60,490 nucleotides of DNA, taken from NCBI RefSeq assembly GCF_014596515.1, contig NZ_MSJQ01000379.1, forward strand, positions 1-60,490, written 5' to 3'. Made by a program: the position numbers and the translations under genes. The notes below the pieces were generated by a model, which saw nothing but the letters and a program-made list of their open reading frames with translations, was not told the DNA's origin and searched no databases. The stretch's first letter is position 1; the number at the start of each line of letters is the position of its first letter. Shown here one piece after another: positions 34,778 to 43,579 of the stretch. The stretch is from Streptomyces sp. CBMA156. GTDB taxonomy: Bacteria; Actinomycetota; Actinomycetes; Streptomycetales; Streptomycetaceae.

Positions 34778-35254
34778 ATGACCCTCCTCTCGAACGCCGT
34801 GAGAGGCGACGCCGTACTCCGGCAAGCCCCCGATGCGAGCGCCCACCTTCGGGCCGCACCGGAGATCGTCCGGCTTCCCTACCTGCCGGAATCGGTGGCC
34901 GCCGCCCGCCAGTTCGTCACCGCAAAACTGCGGGAGTGGGGTCTCGACGACCTGGTGGACGACGCCGCTGTGATCGTCAGCGAGTTGGCCACCAACTCCT
35001 CCAAGACCGGCTGCCGGACCCGCATGCTCGTCGGCGTCCGCCGTCCGACCGACCGCATCGTCCGCATTCTCGTCGGTGACGGTTGCCGGTCGATGCCCGT
35101 GATGATCCAGGCCGGACCCGACGCCACGTCCGGCCGGGGCCTGGCGATGGTCCACCGGCTCACCCGTGGCCGCTGGGGCGTCACGCTCCTCCCCTTCGGG
35201 AAGGTCGTCCACGCCGACCTCACGACCCCCGCGCCGATCAACCGCTCCCCCTGA
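34778..35254 (+). CDS. HATPase-domain protein (RsbW/anti-sigma-factor-like)
   Basis: A 158-aa GHKL ATP-binding protein of the serine-kinase/anti-sigma type. The N box is DDAAVIVSELATNSS (Glu and Asn). The G2-like loop is ATSGRGLAMVHRLTRGRWGV. The G1 box is weak (VGDGCRSMPV instead of DxG), so kinase activity is uncertain. The ATG at 34778 has AGGAG 8 nt upstream. It lies 104 nt after the XRE regulator, the common streptomycete XRE-HATPase pairing (whiJ-like loci), but without a DUF397 partner. Its last ~33 codons are duplicated at 32107-32212. Confidence 0.85.
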   Translation: MTLLSNAVRGDAVLRQAPDASAHLRAAPEIVRLPYLPESVAAARQFVTAKLREWGLDDLVDDAAVIVSELATNSSKTGCRTRMLVGVRRPTDRIVRILVGDGCRSMPVMIQAGPDATSGRGLAMVHRLTRGRWGVTLLPFGKVVHADLTTPAPINRSP

Positions 35255-35406
35255 AGCTCCTCCCGTCCGCGCCCCCGGGCCGGGCGGCGCGGACGGAAGC
35301 ACCAACACTCAGCCGTGCCCGTCGCCACCCTGGCCGTCACCTCCGGCTCGCCCCCCGATCGTCCGGCCCTCGCCATCCCCACCCTCGCCTGAAAGCCCGA
35401 CCACCC

Positions 35407-35970
35407 ATGAACCTCGCCACCCTGGCTCAGCACGCCCTCTCCCGCAGCCACACCCCCGCCGAGACGTACGCCCTGATCGCCCGGCGCACCGGCCGCCCCC
35501 TTCCCTCGGCCCGCGCCGTCTGCCTCGCCCTCACCATCCCCCTGGCCGAGACCACCCGCCGCCTCAACGACTGCCACGACGCCCTCCTCGCCGACCCCCG
35601 CCCCGACTCCGAGACCGACACCGGCGAAGTCCTCGAAGCCCTCGGCGTCTTCGACATCCCCAAATCCCTCACCGACACCGAACTCGCCGTCGTCGAACAC
35701 CTCCTGACCGCCGTCGACGCCCACGGCAGCCTCCGCCCCGGCCACCGGCACGGCCTCCAGCGCTGGTTCACCACCGGCAACCTCACCACCGCCTACCTCT
35801 CCCTCGCCGCCACCCGGCCCCTCCCCCGCACCGGCGATCCCACCCGCTACTGGGCCTCCCTCGTCTCGGCCGGTGAACTCCTGGCCGCCACCCCCGCCCC
35901 CGACACTCGCATCAAGTACGCCCTCGTCCGCTGCCGCGACCGCGCGGCCGGAGCCACCCGGCCCGCCTGA
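35407..35970 (+). CDS. Unrecognised 187-aa helical protein
   Basis: A 187-aa soluble protein I cannot assign. It is mostly helical (MNLATLAQHALSRSHTPAET; PLAETTRRLNDCHDALLADP; TDTELAVVEHLLTAVDAHGS) with Trp/Phe in RWFTTGNLTTAYLSLAATRP. Codon use is typical of the genome. The ribosome site is poor (GAAAG). It lies 152 nt after the HATPase gene and is followed by two hairpins. In the decayed module copy only its last few codons and stop are left (from 32238), so it belonged to the original module. Confidence 0.6.
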   Translation: MNLATLAQHALSRSHTPAETYALIARRTGRPLPSARAVCLALTIPLAETTRRLNDCHDALLADPRPDSETDTGEVLEALGVFDIPKSLTDTELAVVEHLLTAVDAHGSLRPGHRHGLQRWFTTGNLTTAYLSLAATRPLPRTGDPTRYWASLVSAGELLAATPAPDTRIKYALVRCRDRAAGATRPA

Positions 35971-35995
35971 TCCACGGACCAGCACAGGGCGGATC

Positions 35996-36030
35996 GCCGC
36001 CGGGCCCGCCGGGTCGGCGGACCCGGCGGC
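35996..36030 (+). terminator. Hairpin downstream of the 187-aa gene
   Basis: A 16-bp stem with one G-U pair (35996-36011 with 36015-36030) and GGT loop, homologous to 32274-32308. Confidence 0.7.
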
Positions 36031-36063
36031 CAGGTCACGCGAGCGCCCTGCCCGCACACGCCG

Positions 36064-36099
36064 ACGGGCCGGTTCCCCCACGTGGGGGAACCGGCCCGT
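36064..36099. terminator. 36-bp perfect palindrome, bidirectional terminator
   Basis: The 18-nt left arm ACGGGCCGGTTCCCCCAC (36064-36081) is followed directly by its exact reverse complement. It separates the accessory island from the convergent 110-aa gene and could terminate both strands. Confidence 0.8.
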
Positions 36100-36118
36100 T
36101 CGTCGTACCGGGGTGCGG

Positions 36119-36451
36119 TCAGATCTGAATCCCGGCCATCCGCTTCCACTCGTACTCGCCGGTCTTCACCCTGAGGCCCAGCTCGCCCTCGAAGTCGTCG
36201 TGCAGGGTCAGCCCGGCCAGTTCAGCGGCCCTGCGGCCGACGGCGTAGCTGGGGGCCACCTGGTCGCCCCAGGCACCGTCCGCCCCGACCACGACGATCC
36301 GGGTGGCCACGGTGCCGACGTACTCGACGACCGCGTCGGCGCTGCCCCCGTGCTCGCGGGCGAAGCTGGTCAGGTGCTTGGCGATGCGCTTGGCACGGCG
36401 CTCGGCACGGGCGTCCGGCGCGGCGGCGGTGACGGTCTCTGCGCTGCTCAT
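36119..36451 (-). CDS. Small conserved-type hypothetical protein
   Basis: A 110-aa soluble protein, no domain recognised. The N-terminal third is basic and helical (DARAERRAKRIAKHLTSFAR). The rest looks alpha/beta (TRIVVVGADGAWGDQVAPSY; LTLHDDFEGELGLRVKTGEY). It ends WKRMAGIQI. It is divergent from the DUF2461 gene and lies between ctaA and ctaB, where small conserved genes are usual. The start at the ATG is the only plausible one. Confidence 0.7.
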   Translation of the reverse strand: MSSAETVTAAAPDARAERRAKRIAKHLTSFAREHGGSADAVVEYVGTVATRIVVVGADGAWGDQVAPSYAVGRRAAELAGLTLHDDFEGELGLRVKTGEYEWKRMAGIQI

Positions 36452-36523
36452 GCCCGCATGCTACCCACCGGTAGGCGCCCTGGCGACGGGAGCGCCCTGT
36501 GCACCGGGCCACATACTGGGAAG

Positions 36524-37165
36524 GTGACCTTCAACGGCTGGCCGGCCGAGGCGCTCGACTTCTACGAGCACCTGGAAGCCGACAACTCGAAGACCTTCTG
36601 GCAGGCCCACAAGGAGCAGTACGACGACGCCGTACGGGCGCCGATGGAGCGGCTGCTCTCCGACCTGGAGCCGGAGTTCGGGCCGGGGAAGGTGTTCCGC
36701 CCGAACCGCGACATCCGGTTCAGCGCCGACAAGTCCCCGTACAAGACCCACATCGGCGCGCACCTGGAGAGCGGCGGCTACGTCCAGCTCTCCGCCGACG
36801 GCCTGGCCTGCGGCAACGGCATGTACCAGCTGGCCCCCGACCAGCTGGACCGCTACCGCGCCGCCGTCGCCGAGGACGTCGGCGGCGCCGAGCTGGAGCG
36901 GGTGATCGCCCGGGTAGAGCGGGCCGGCCCGCGGGTGCACGGCCGGGACTCCCTCAAATCGGCCCCGCGCGGCTACCCCAGGGACCACCCCAGGATCGCC
37001 CTGCTGCGCCACAAGGGCCTGGTGGCCTGGCAGGAGTGGGAGCCGGCGGCGTGGCTGGACACCCGCGCCGCCTACACCCGGATCACCGGCTTCCTGCACG
37101 CCTCCCAGCCGCTCAGGGACTGGCTGGACGGCCACGTCGGCCCCTCCGAGCTCCCCTCCCGCTGA
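36524..37165 (+). CDS. DUF2461 domain-containing protein (TIGR02453)
   Basis: A 213-aa protein of the DUF2461 family, function unknown. Marks: FYEHLEADNSKTFWQAHKEQ, VFRPNRDIRFSADKSPYKTH, SGGYVQLSADGLACGNGMYQ, and PRGYPRDHPRIALLRHKGL. The conserved Arg and Lys in NRDIRFSADKSPYKTH suggest a binding site. The GTG start is preceded closely by AAGG, with little leader, so it may be leaderless. It is followed by a strong terminator. Confidence 0.88.
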   Translation: MTFNGWPAEALDFYEHLEADNSKTFWQAHKEQYDDAVRAPMERLLSDLEPEFGPGKVFRPNRDIRFSADKSPYKTHIGAHLESGGYVQLSADGLACGNGMYQLAPDQLDRYRAAVAEDVGGAELERVIARVERAGPRVHGRDSLKSAPRGYPRDHPRIALLRHKGLVAWQEWEPAAWLDTRAAYTRITGFLHASQPLRDWLDGHVGPSELPSR

Positions 37166-37171
37166 GAACGC

Positions 37172-37204
37172 GAAGAGCCCCGGTCCGCTGGACCGGGGCT
37201 CTTC
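37172..37204. terminator. Bidirectional terminator between DUF2461 gene and ctaB
   Basis: Perfect 15-bp stem (37172-37186 with 37190-37204) and GCT loop, 6 nt after one stop and 12 nt from the other. Confidence 0.85.
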
Positions 37205-37216
37205 CGACAGGAAGTC

Positions 37217-38158
37217 CTACTTCACGAACGGGTCGACCGCGCAGACCACCATCAGCAGCGACAGGTAGGTGATCGACCAGTGGAACAGTCGCATCTCCTT
37301 GAGCTTCGCGCCCACGATCCCGGCCTTGGCCCGCCCGTACAGCGCGTGCGCCTCGCGCAGCCAGAACCCGCCGAGCAGCACCGCGGCGACGGGGTACAGC
37401 CAGCTCATGTGCCCCACCGGCCAGAGCGCCAGCGAGACCGCCACCATCACCCAGGAGTAGGCGACGACCTGCTTGCCGACCGCCACGTTGCCCTTGACCA
37501 CCGGCAGCATCGGCACGCCGGCCCGCTCGTAGTCGTCGCGGACCTTCATCGACAGCACCCAGGTGTGCGGCGGCGTCCAGAAGAACACCACCAGGAACAG
37601 CAGCACCGCGGCCCAGGACACCGTGTTGGTCACCGAGGACCAGCCGACCAGCACCGGCATGCAGCCGGCGATGCCGCCCCAGACGATGTTCTGCGAGGTG
37701 CGCCGCTTGAGCCCCAGCGTGTAGACGAACACGTAGAACAGCAGCGCGCCCAGCGCCAGCCAGGCGGACAGCCAGTTGACCCCGAAGCCCAGCAGCACGG
37801 TCGAGACGACCGCGAGCACGATGCCGAACACCAGCGCCTCGCGCGGCGACACCATCCCGGTGACGATCGGCCGGCGCTCGGTGCGCGACATGACCGCGTC
37901 GATGTCACGGTCGATGTACATGTTGAGGGCGTTGGCGCCGCCCGCCGAGAGGTAGCCGCCGACGACGACCTTCAGCACCAGCAGCATGTTCGGCACGCCC
38001 TGCTGGGCCAGGAACATCACCGGCACGGTGCTCATCAGCAGCAGCTCGATGATCCGCGGCTTGGTCAGTGCGACGAACGCGCCGACACGGGCCCCGAGCG
38101 GCCGGTGCGCAGGAGTCGCCCCGGTGACCCCGGCGGGACGGGTTTCGACGGCGGTCAC
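37217..38158 (-). CDS. ctaB: Heme O synthase (protoheme IX farnesyltransferase, CtaB)
   Basis: A 313-aa UbiA-family membrane prenyltransferase that adds farnesyl to heme B. The first Asp-rich motif is NMYIDRDIDAVMSRTERRP, and the second is VRDDYERAGVPMLPVVKG. About nine helices are predicted. GTG 38158 (reading VTAVETRPAGV) is preferred because related proteins start there; a GTG two codons earlier (38164) is also possible. It works with CtaA upstream at 30276. It is divergent from tkt across 470 nt. Confidence 0.92.
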   Translation of the reverse strand: MTAVETRPAGVTGATPAHRPLGARVGAFVALTKPRIIELLLMSTVPVMFLAQQGVPNMLLVLKVVVGGYLSAGGANALNMYIDRDIDAVMSRTERRPIVTGMVSPREALVFGIVLAVVSTVLLGFGVNWLSAWLALGALLFYVFVYTLGLKRRTSQNIVWGGIAGCMPVLVGWSSVTNTVSWAAVLLFLVVFFWTPPHTWVLSMKVRDDYERAGVPMLPVVKGNVAVGKQVVAYSWVMVAVSLALWPVGHMSWLYPVAAVLLGGFWLREAHALYGRAKAGIVGAKLKEMRLFHWSITYLSLLMVVCAVDPFVK

Positions 38159-38628
38159 TAACACCCCAACTGAAGATGAATCCTCGCAGGCGTCCACAGG
38201 AACGAAGGGTCCCGAATCGTCCGCTCTGCGCGTACCACGACACCATAGACGTTCCATATATCCCATCCGGCTCCGGGGTCCCCCGGCGAGGCGGAACGCA
38301 CACCCCCGGGTGAACCGGGTCGGACGAGGCCCCCGAACGGCTCCGGCCGGGCCTGGCTAGCCCGTCCTGGCCACCGGAGCGGCGCGATGCCGCAAATCGG
38401 GAGAGTCTGGACAAAAGCGGTCAGACAGCCCTAGTGGGAATCACCCTGCGGAAATGCCGGTTGTCTCAGCACGGAGGGTGAGCCGCGGCCCGGACGGTAG
38501 GCTCGCACGCAGAAGCGGGATCTACCCTCCGTGACCGGCACCACCCAGCGTCGGGACCACAGCGCCGTGGCCGACCCGGTCCCCATTCACGGGGTCACTC
38601 TTCACAACGGAAGGAGCCCTGAGACAGG
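38159..38628. promoter_or_regulatory. 470-nt divergent promoter region, ctaB and tkt
   Basis: No gene is supported here. A possible plus-strand promoter is TGGACA (38408-38413) and TAGTGG (38432-38437) with 18-nt spacing, which would give tkt a leader of about 190 nt. No clear riboswitch fold or operator dyad was seen. The tkt ribosome site AAGGAG is at 38610. Confidence 0.35.
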
Positions 38629-40728
38629 GTGAGCACTGCGCCGACGAACGCATTCGAGTGGACCGATCTGGATGAGCGCACGGTTGACACTGCGCGGGTC
38701 CTGGCCATGGACGCCGTCCAGAAGGTCGGCAACGGACACCCCGGGACGGCCATGTCGCTGGCCCCGGCGGCGTACCTGATCTTCCAGCGGTTCCTGCGCC
38801 ACGACCCGACGGACCCGTCCTGGGCCGGACGCGACCGCTTCGTCCTCTCCCCCGGGCACACCAGCCTGACGCTCTACACCCAGCTCTACTTCTCCGGCTA
38901 CGGCCTGGAGCTGGACGACCTCAAGGCCTTCCGGGTCGGCGGCAGCCGCACCCCCGGCCACCCCGAGCACGGCCACACCGCCGGCGTGGAGACCACCACC
39001 GGGCCGCTCGGCCAGGGCATCGCCAACGCGGTCGGCATGGCGATGGCCGCCCGCTACGAGCGCGGCCTGTTCGACCCGGAGGCCCCGGCCGGCGAGTCTC
39101 CCTTCGACCACACCATCTGGGCCATCGTCTCCGACGGCGACCTGGAGGAGGGCATCTCCGCCGAGGCCTCGTCGCTGGCCGGCCACCAGAAGCTGGGCAA
39201 CCTGGTCGCCCTCTACGACGACAACCACATCTCGATCGAGGGCGACACCGAGACCGCCTTCTCCGAGGACGTCCTCAAGCGCTACGAGGCGTACGGCTGG
39301 CACGTCCAGCGGGTGACTCCGAAGTCCAACGGCGACATCGACGTGGCCGCCCTGGCCGAGGCGCTGGCCGCGGCCAAGGCCGAGACCGCCCGCCCGTCGA
39401 TCATCTCGATGCGCACGATCATCGCCTGGCCGGCCCCGGACGCCCAGAACACCGCCAAGGCGCACGGCTCCGCGCTCGGCGCCGCCGAGATCGCCGCCAC
39501 CAAGAAGGTCCTGGGCTTCGACCCGGAGAAGACCTTCGAGGTCAGCGACCAGGTCATCGAGCACGCCCGGCTGGTCATCAAGCGCGGCAAGGCCGCCCGC
39601 GACCAGTGGCAGCAGGGCTTCGACGCCTGGCGCGCCGCCGCCCCGCAGCGCGCCGCCGAGTTCGACCGGATCCGGGCCGGCGAGCTGCCCGAGGGCTGGA
39701 AGAAGGCCGTCCCCGCCTTCCCGGCCGGCAAGGACGTCGCCACCCGCAAGGCCTCCGGCGACACCCTCAAGGCGCTCGGCGCGGTGATCCCCGAGCTGTG
39801 GGGCGGCTCCGCCGACCTCGCCGAGTCGAACCTCACCACCATCGACGAGGACAGCTCCTTCCTCCCCGACGGCAACCCGCTGAAGTCGGCGAGCCCGTAC
39901 GGCCGCACGATCCACTTCGGCATCCGCGAGCACGCCATGGGCTCGACCATGAACGGCATCGCCCTGCACGGCGGGACCCGGGTGTACGGCGGCACCTTCC
40001 TGGTGTTCGCCGACTACATGCGCCCGGCCGTCCGCCTGGCCGCGCTGATGAAGCTGCCGGTCACCTACGTGTGGACGCACGACTCGATCGGCCTCGGCGA
40101 GGACGGCCCGACCCACCAGCCGGTCGAGCACATGGCGTCGCTGCGCGCCATCCCCGGCCTGTCCATGGTCCGCCCGGCCGACGCCAACGAGACCGCCGTC
40201 GCCTGGCGCACCGTCATCGAGCGCCAGACCAGCCACCCCGGCCCGGTCGGCCTGGCCCTGACCCGTCAGGGCGTCCCGACCTTCGACCGCGAGGTCTTCG
40301 GCTCCGCCGAGGGCACCGCGAAGGGCGGCTACATCCTGGCCGAGGCCTCCACCGGCGACCCGCAGCTGATCCTGCTCGGCACCGGCTCCGAGGTCCAGCT
40401 GGCCGTCCGCGCCCGCGAGGTGCTGGAGGCCGAGGGCATCGCCACCCGCGTGGTCTCGCTGCCGTCCTTCGAGTGGTTCCAGGAGCAGGACCAGGCCTAC
40501 CGCGACAGCGTGCTGCCGCCGTCGGTCAAGGCCCGGGTGTCGGTCGAGGCCGGCATCGCCCAGGGCTGGCGCGAACTGGTCGGCGACCACGGCCGGATCG
40601 TCTCGCTGGAGCACTTCGGTGCCTCCGCCGACTACAAGGTGCTCTTCGAGGAGTTCGGCATCACCGCCGAGCGCGTGGTGGCCGAGGCCCACAACGCCCT
40701 GCGCTCCCTCGAAGCCGTCAACCGCTAG
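38629..40728 (+). CDS. tkt: Transketolase
   Basis: A 699-aa thiamine-diphosphate enzyme that moves two-carbon units between sugar phosphates. The N-terminal TPP domain has GNGHPGTAMSLAPAAYLIF and the GDG-type motif IVSDGDLEEGISAEA...YDDNH. The pyrimidine domain has the conserved HDSIGLGEDGPTHQPVEH. The C-terminal transketolase domain begins near 570. It is the first gene of the pentose phosphate operon. The GTG start follows AAGGAG by 13 nt. Confidence 0.95.
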   Translation: MSTAPTNAFEWTDLDERTVDTARVLAMDAVQKVGNGHPGTAMSLAPAAYLIFQRFLRHDPTDPSWAGRDRFVLSPGHTSLTLYTQLYFSGYGLELDDLKAFRVGGSRTPGHPEHGHTAGVETTTGPLGQGIANAVGMAMAARYERGLFDPEAPAGESPFDHTIWAIVSDGDLEEGISAEASSLAGHQKLGNLVALYDDNHISIEGDTETAFSEDVLKRYEAYGWHVQRVTPKSNGDIDVAALAEALAAAKAETARPSIISMRTIIAWPAPDAQNTAKAHGSALGAAEIAATKKVLGFDPEKTFEVSDQVIEHARLVIKRGKAARDQWQQGFDAWRAAAPQRAAEFDRIRAGELPEGWKKAVPAFPAGKDVATRKASGDTLKALGAVIPELWGGSADLAESNLTTIDEDSSFLPDGNPLKSASPYGRTIHFGIREHAMGSTMNGIALHGGTRVYGGTFLVFADYMRPAVRLAALMKLPVTYVWTHDSIGLGEDGPTHQPVEHMASLRAIPGLSMVRPADANETAVAWRTVIERQTSHPGPVGLALTRQGVPTFDREVFGSAEGTAKGGYILAEASTGDPQLILLGTGSEVQLAVRAREVLEAEGIATRVVSLPSFEWFQEQDQAYRDSVLPPSVKARVSVEAGIAQGWRELVGDHGRIVSLEHFGASADYKVLFEEFGITAERVVAEAHNALRSLEAVNR

Positions 40729-40736
40729 CGGCACCC

Positions 40737-40772
40737 GGCCGGGGCCGCCGACCGCACATCGGCGCCCCGGCC
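40737..40772 (+). terminator. Hairpin between tkt and tal
   Basis: GGCCGGGGC (40737-40745) pairs with GCCCCGGCC (40764-40772), with further pairs inside. It may attenuate read-through or stabilise the tkt 3' end within the operon. Confidence 0.4.
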
Positions 40773-40818
40773 CCCTTCGACTACCCCACGAAGCAGAAGA
40801 ACAAGGGACTGAAGCACC

Positions 40819-41961
40819 ATGACTGACGCATTGAAGCGCCTCAGCGACGAAGGCGTTGCGATCTGGCTGGACGACCTCAGCCGCACCCGGCTGAACTCCG
40901 GCAACCTGGCCGAACTGGTGCAGAACAAGCACGTGGTGGGCGTCACCACCAACCCGACCATCTTCCAGAAGGCCATCGCCGGCGCCGGCGACGACTCCTA
41001 CGACGGCCAGCTGCGCGACCTCGCCGTCCGCAAGGTCACCACCGACGAGGCGATCCGCATGATCACCACCTCGGACGTGCGCGACGCGGCCGACGTGCTG
41101 CGCCCGGTCTACGACGCCTCCAACGGCCGCGACGGCCGGGTCTCCATCGAGGTCGACCCGCGCCTGGCGCACGAGACCGCCGCGACCGTGGCCGAGGCCA
41201 AGCAGCTGTGGTGGCTGGTCGACCGCCCGAACGTCTTCATCAAGATCCCCGCCACCAAGGCCGGCCTGCCCGCGATCGGCGAGGTCATCGGCCGGGGCAT
41301 CAGCGTCAACGTCACGCTGATCTTCTCGCTGGAGCGCTACAAGGCCGTCATCGACGCCTACCTGACCGGCCTGGAGACCGCCAAGGCCAAGGGTCTGGAC
41401 CTCTCCCAGATCGAGTCGGTCGCCTCCTTCTTCGTCTCCCGCGTGGACACCGAGATCGACAAGCGCCTGGACAAGATCGGCGGCGAGGCCAGGGACCTGC
41501 GTTCCAAGGCCGCGCTGGCCAACGCCCGCCTCGCCTACCAGGCGTACGAGGAGGTCTTCGGCAGCGTCGACGGCCGGACCGCGGGCAGCTCCCGCTGGCT
41601 CGCCCTGGAGGCCGCCGGCGCCAAGCCGCAGCGCCCGCTGTGGGCCTCCACCGGCGTCAAGGACCCGGCCCTGCCGGACACCCTGTACGTCACCGAGCTG
41701 GTCGCCCCCGGCACCGTCAACACGATGCCCGAGGCCACCCTGGACGCCACCGCCGACCACGGCGTGGTCACCGGCAACACCATCGTCCCCAACTACGCCG
41801 ACGCCAAGGCCGTGCTGGACGCGATCGCCGCCGCCGGCGTGGACTACGACGACGTCGTCCAGCTCCTGGAGGACGAGGGCGTCGAGAAGTTCGAGCAGTC
41901 CTGGAACGAGCTGCTCGACACCGTCACCGCCTCGCTCGCCTCCTTCGCCGACGAGAAGTGA
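40819..41961 (+). CDS. tal: Transaldolase (long actinobacterial type)
   Basis: A 380-aa transaldolase that transfers dihydroxyacetone units. The Schiff-base Lys is in NVFIKIPATKAGLPAI. VGVTTNPTIFQKAI near the N terminus and SFFVSRVDTEIDKRL are family marks. The size and the C-terminal segment TLYVTELVAPGTVNTMPE fit the TalA-like group that also resembles fused Tal-Pgi N-domains. It lies 90 nt after tkt with a GGGACTGAAGC leader. Confidence 0.94.
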   Translation: MTDALKRLSDEGVAIWLDDLSRTRLNSGNLAELVQNKHVVGVTTNPTIFQKAIAGAGDDSYDGQLRDLAVRKVTTDEAIRMITTSDVRDAADVLRPVYDASNGRDGRVSIEVDPRLAHETAATVAEAKQLWWLVDRPNVFIKIPATKAGLPAIGEVIGRGISVNVTLIFSLERYKAVIDAYLTGLETAKAKGLDLSQIESVASFFVSRVDTEIDKRLDKIGGEARDLRSKAALANARLAYQAYEEVFGSVDGRTAGSSRWLALEAAGAKPQRPLWASTGVKDPALPDTLYVTELVAPGTVNTMPEATLDATADHGVVTGNTIVPNYADAKAVLDAIAAAGVDYDDVVQLLEDEGVEKFEQSWNELLDTVTASLASFADEK

Positions 41962-42001
41962 CCCCTGCTCACAGCCAGCGCACGAAAGCGGAGCCCATCA
42001 A

Positions 42002-43579
42002 GTGAGCACTGATTTCCCCGAGCTGACGCCGGAGTCGGACGCGGACGACCTCCCGCCCGCCCCCGTCAACCCGCTTCGTGACCCCTCCGACCGACGGCTC
42101 CCGCGCATCGCGGGGCCGTCCGGTCTGGTCATCTTCGGGGTCACCGGCGACCTGTCCCGCAAGAAGCTGATGCCGGCCATCTACGACCTGGCCAACCGCG
42201 GTCTGCTGCCGCCGGGCTTCTCCCTCGTCGGCTTCGCCCGCCGCGAGTGGGACGACGAGGACTTCGCCAAGGAGGTCCACGACGCCGTCCGGGACCACGC
42301 CCGCACTCCCTTCCGGGAGGAGGTCTGGCAGCAGCTCGCCAAGGGCATGCGGTTCGTCCACGGAACCTTCGACGACGACGACGCCTTCGACAAGCTGCGC
42401 GCCACCATCGAGGAGCTGGACAAGGCCCAGGGCACCGGCGGCAACTTCGCCTTCTACCTGTCCGTCCCGCCGAAGTTCTTCCCGACGGTCGTCCAGCAGC
42501 TCAAGAAGCACGGCCTGGCCGACCCCCCGCAGGGATCCTGGCGCCGCGCCGTCATCGAGAAGCCCTTCGGCCACGACCTGGAGAGCGCTCAGGAGCTCAA
42601 CAAGGTCGTCCACGAGGTCTTCCCCCGGGACGAGGTCTTCCGGATCGACCACTACCTGGGCAAGGAGACGGTCCAGAACATCCTGGCGCTGCGCTTCGCC
42701 AACCAGATGTTCGAGCCGATCTGGAACCGGTCGTACGTCGACCACGTGCAGATCACGATGGCCGAGGACATCGGCATCGGCGGCCGGGCCGGCTACTACG
42801 ACGGCATCGGCTCCGCCCGTGACGTCATCCAGAACCACCTGCTCCAGCTGATGGCGCTCACCGCCATCGAGGAGCCCGCCTCCTTCCACCCGAAGGCGCT
42901 GGTGGCCGAGAAGCTCAAGGTGCTCAGCGCCGTCAAGCTCCCGGCCGACCTCGGCCGGCACACCGTGCGCGGCCAGTACGCCACCGGCTGGCAGGGCGGC
43001 GAGGAGGTCGTCGGCTACCTGGACGAGGACGGGATCGACCCCGGCTCCAAGACCGACACCTACGCGGCCATCAAGCTGGAGATCAACAACCGCCGCTGGG
43101 CGGGCGTCCCGTTCTACCTGCGCACCGGCAAGCGCCTGGGCCGCCGGGTCACCGAGATCGCGGTCGTCTTCCAGCGCGCCCCGTACCTGCCCTTCGACTC
43201 CTACGCGACCGAGGAGCTGGGGCAGAACGCCCTGGTCATCCGGGTCCAGCCGGACGAGGGCGTGACGGTGCGGTTCGGCTCCAAGGTGCCGGGCACCTCC
43301 TTCGAGGTCCGGGACGTCACGATGGACTTCGCCTACGGCGAGTCCTTCACCGAGTCCAGCCCGGAGGCGTACGAGCGGCTCATCCTCGACGTGCTGCTCG
43401 GCGACGCCAACCTGTTCCCGCGTCACCAGGAGGTCGAACTCTCCTGGCAGATCCTCGACCCGATCGAGAAGTACTGGGACACCCACGGCAAGCCCGCCCA
43501 GTACGCGGCGGGGACCTGGGGCCCGGTCGAGGCGGACGAGATGCTCGCACGAGACGGCAGGAGCTGGCGCCGCCCATGA
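42002..43579 (+). CDS. zwf: Glucose-6-phosphate 1-dehydrogenase
   Basis: A 525-aa enzyme of the oxidative pentose phosphate pathway. The coenzyme loop is FGVTGDLSRKKLMPAIYDL, and the active-site motif is RIDHYLGKETVQNIL with the catalytic His upstream region VIEKPFGHDL. The C-terminal end GPVEADEMLARDGRSWRRP is standard. GTG 42002 follows GCGGAG. Its stop overlaps the opcA ATG (ATGA), coupling the enzyme to its assembly factor. Confidence 0.95.
   Translation: MSTDFPELTPESDADDLPPAPVNPLRDPSDRRLPRIAGPSGLVIFGVTGDLSRKKLMPAIYDLANRGLLPPGFSLVGFARREWDDEDFAKEVHDAVRDHARTPFREEVWQQLAKGMRFVHGTFDDDDAFDKLRATIEELDKAQGTGGNFAFYLSVPPKFFPTVVQQLKKHGLADPPQGSWRRAVIEKPFGHDLESAQELNKVVHEVFPRDEVFRIDHYLGKETVQNILALRFANQMFEPIWNRSYVDHVQITMAEDIGIGGRAGYYDGIGSARDVIQNHLLQLMALTAIEEPASFHPKALVAEKLKVLSAVKLPADLGRHTVRGQYATGWQGGEEVVGYLDEDGIDPGSKTDTYAAIKLEINNRRWAGVPFYLRTGKRLGRRVTEIAVVFQRAPYLPFDSYATEELGQNALVIRVQPDEGVTVRFGSKVPGTSFEVRDVTMDFAYGESFTESSPEAYERLILDVLLGDANLFPRHQEVELSWQILDPIEKYWDTHGKPAQYAAGTWGPVEADEMLARDGRSWRRP

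Noticed and set aside
38159..38628. Riboswitch or structured leader before tkt.
   Set aside because: Several small dyads occur by GC chance, but no known leader fold could be drawn with confidence.
38602..41760. Very long open frame (over 1000 codons) on the strand opposite tkt and tal.
   Set aside because: It is a product of extreme GC3 in the real genes. The protein is Gly/Val/Asp-Arg biased, has no domain, and covers two unambiguous enzymes.
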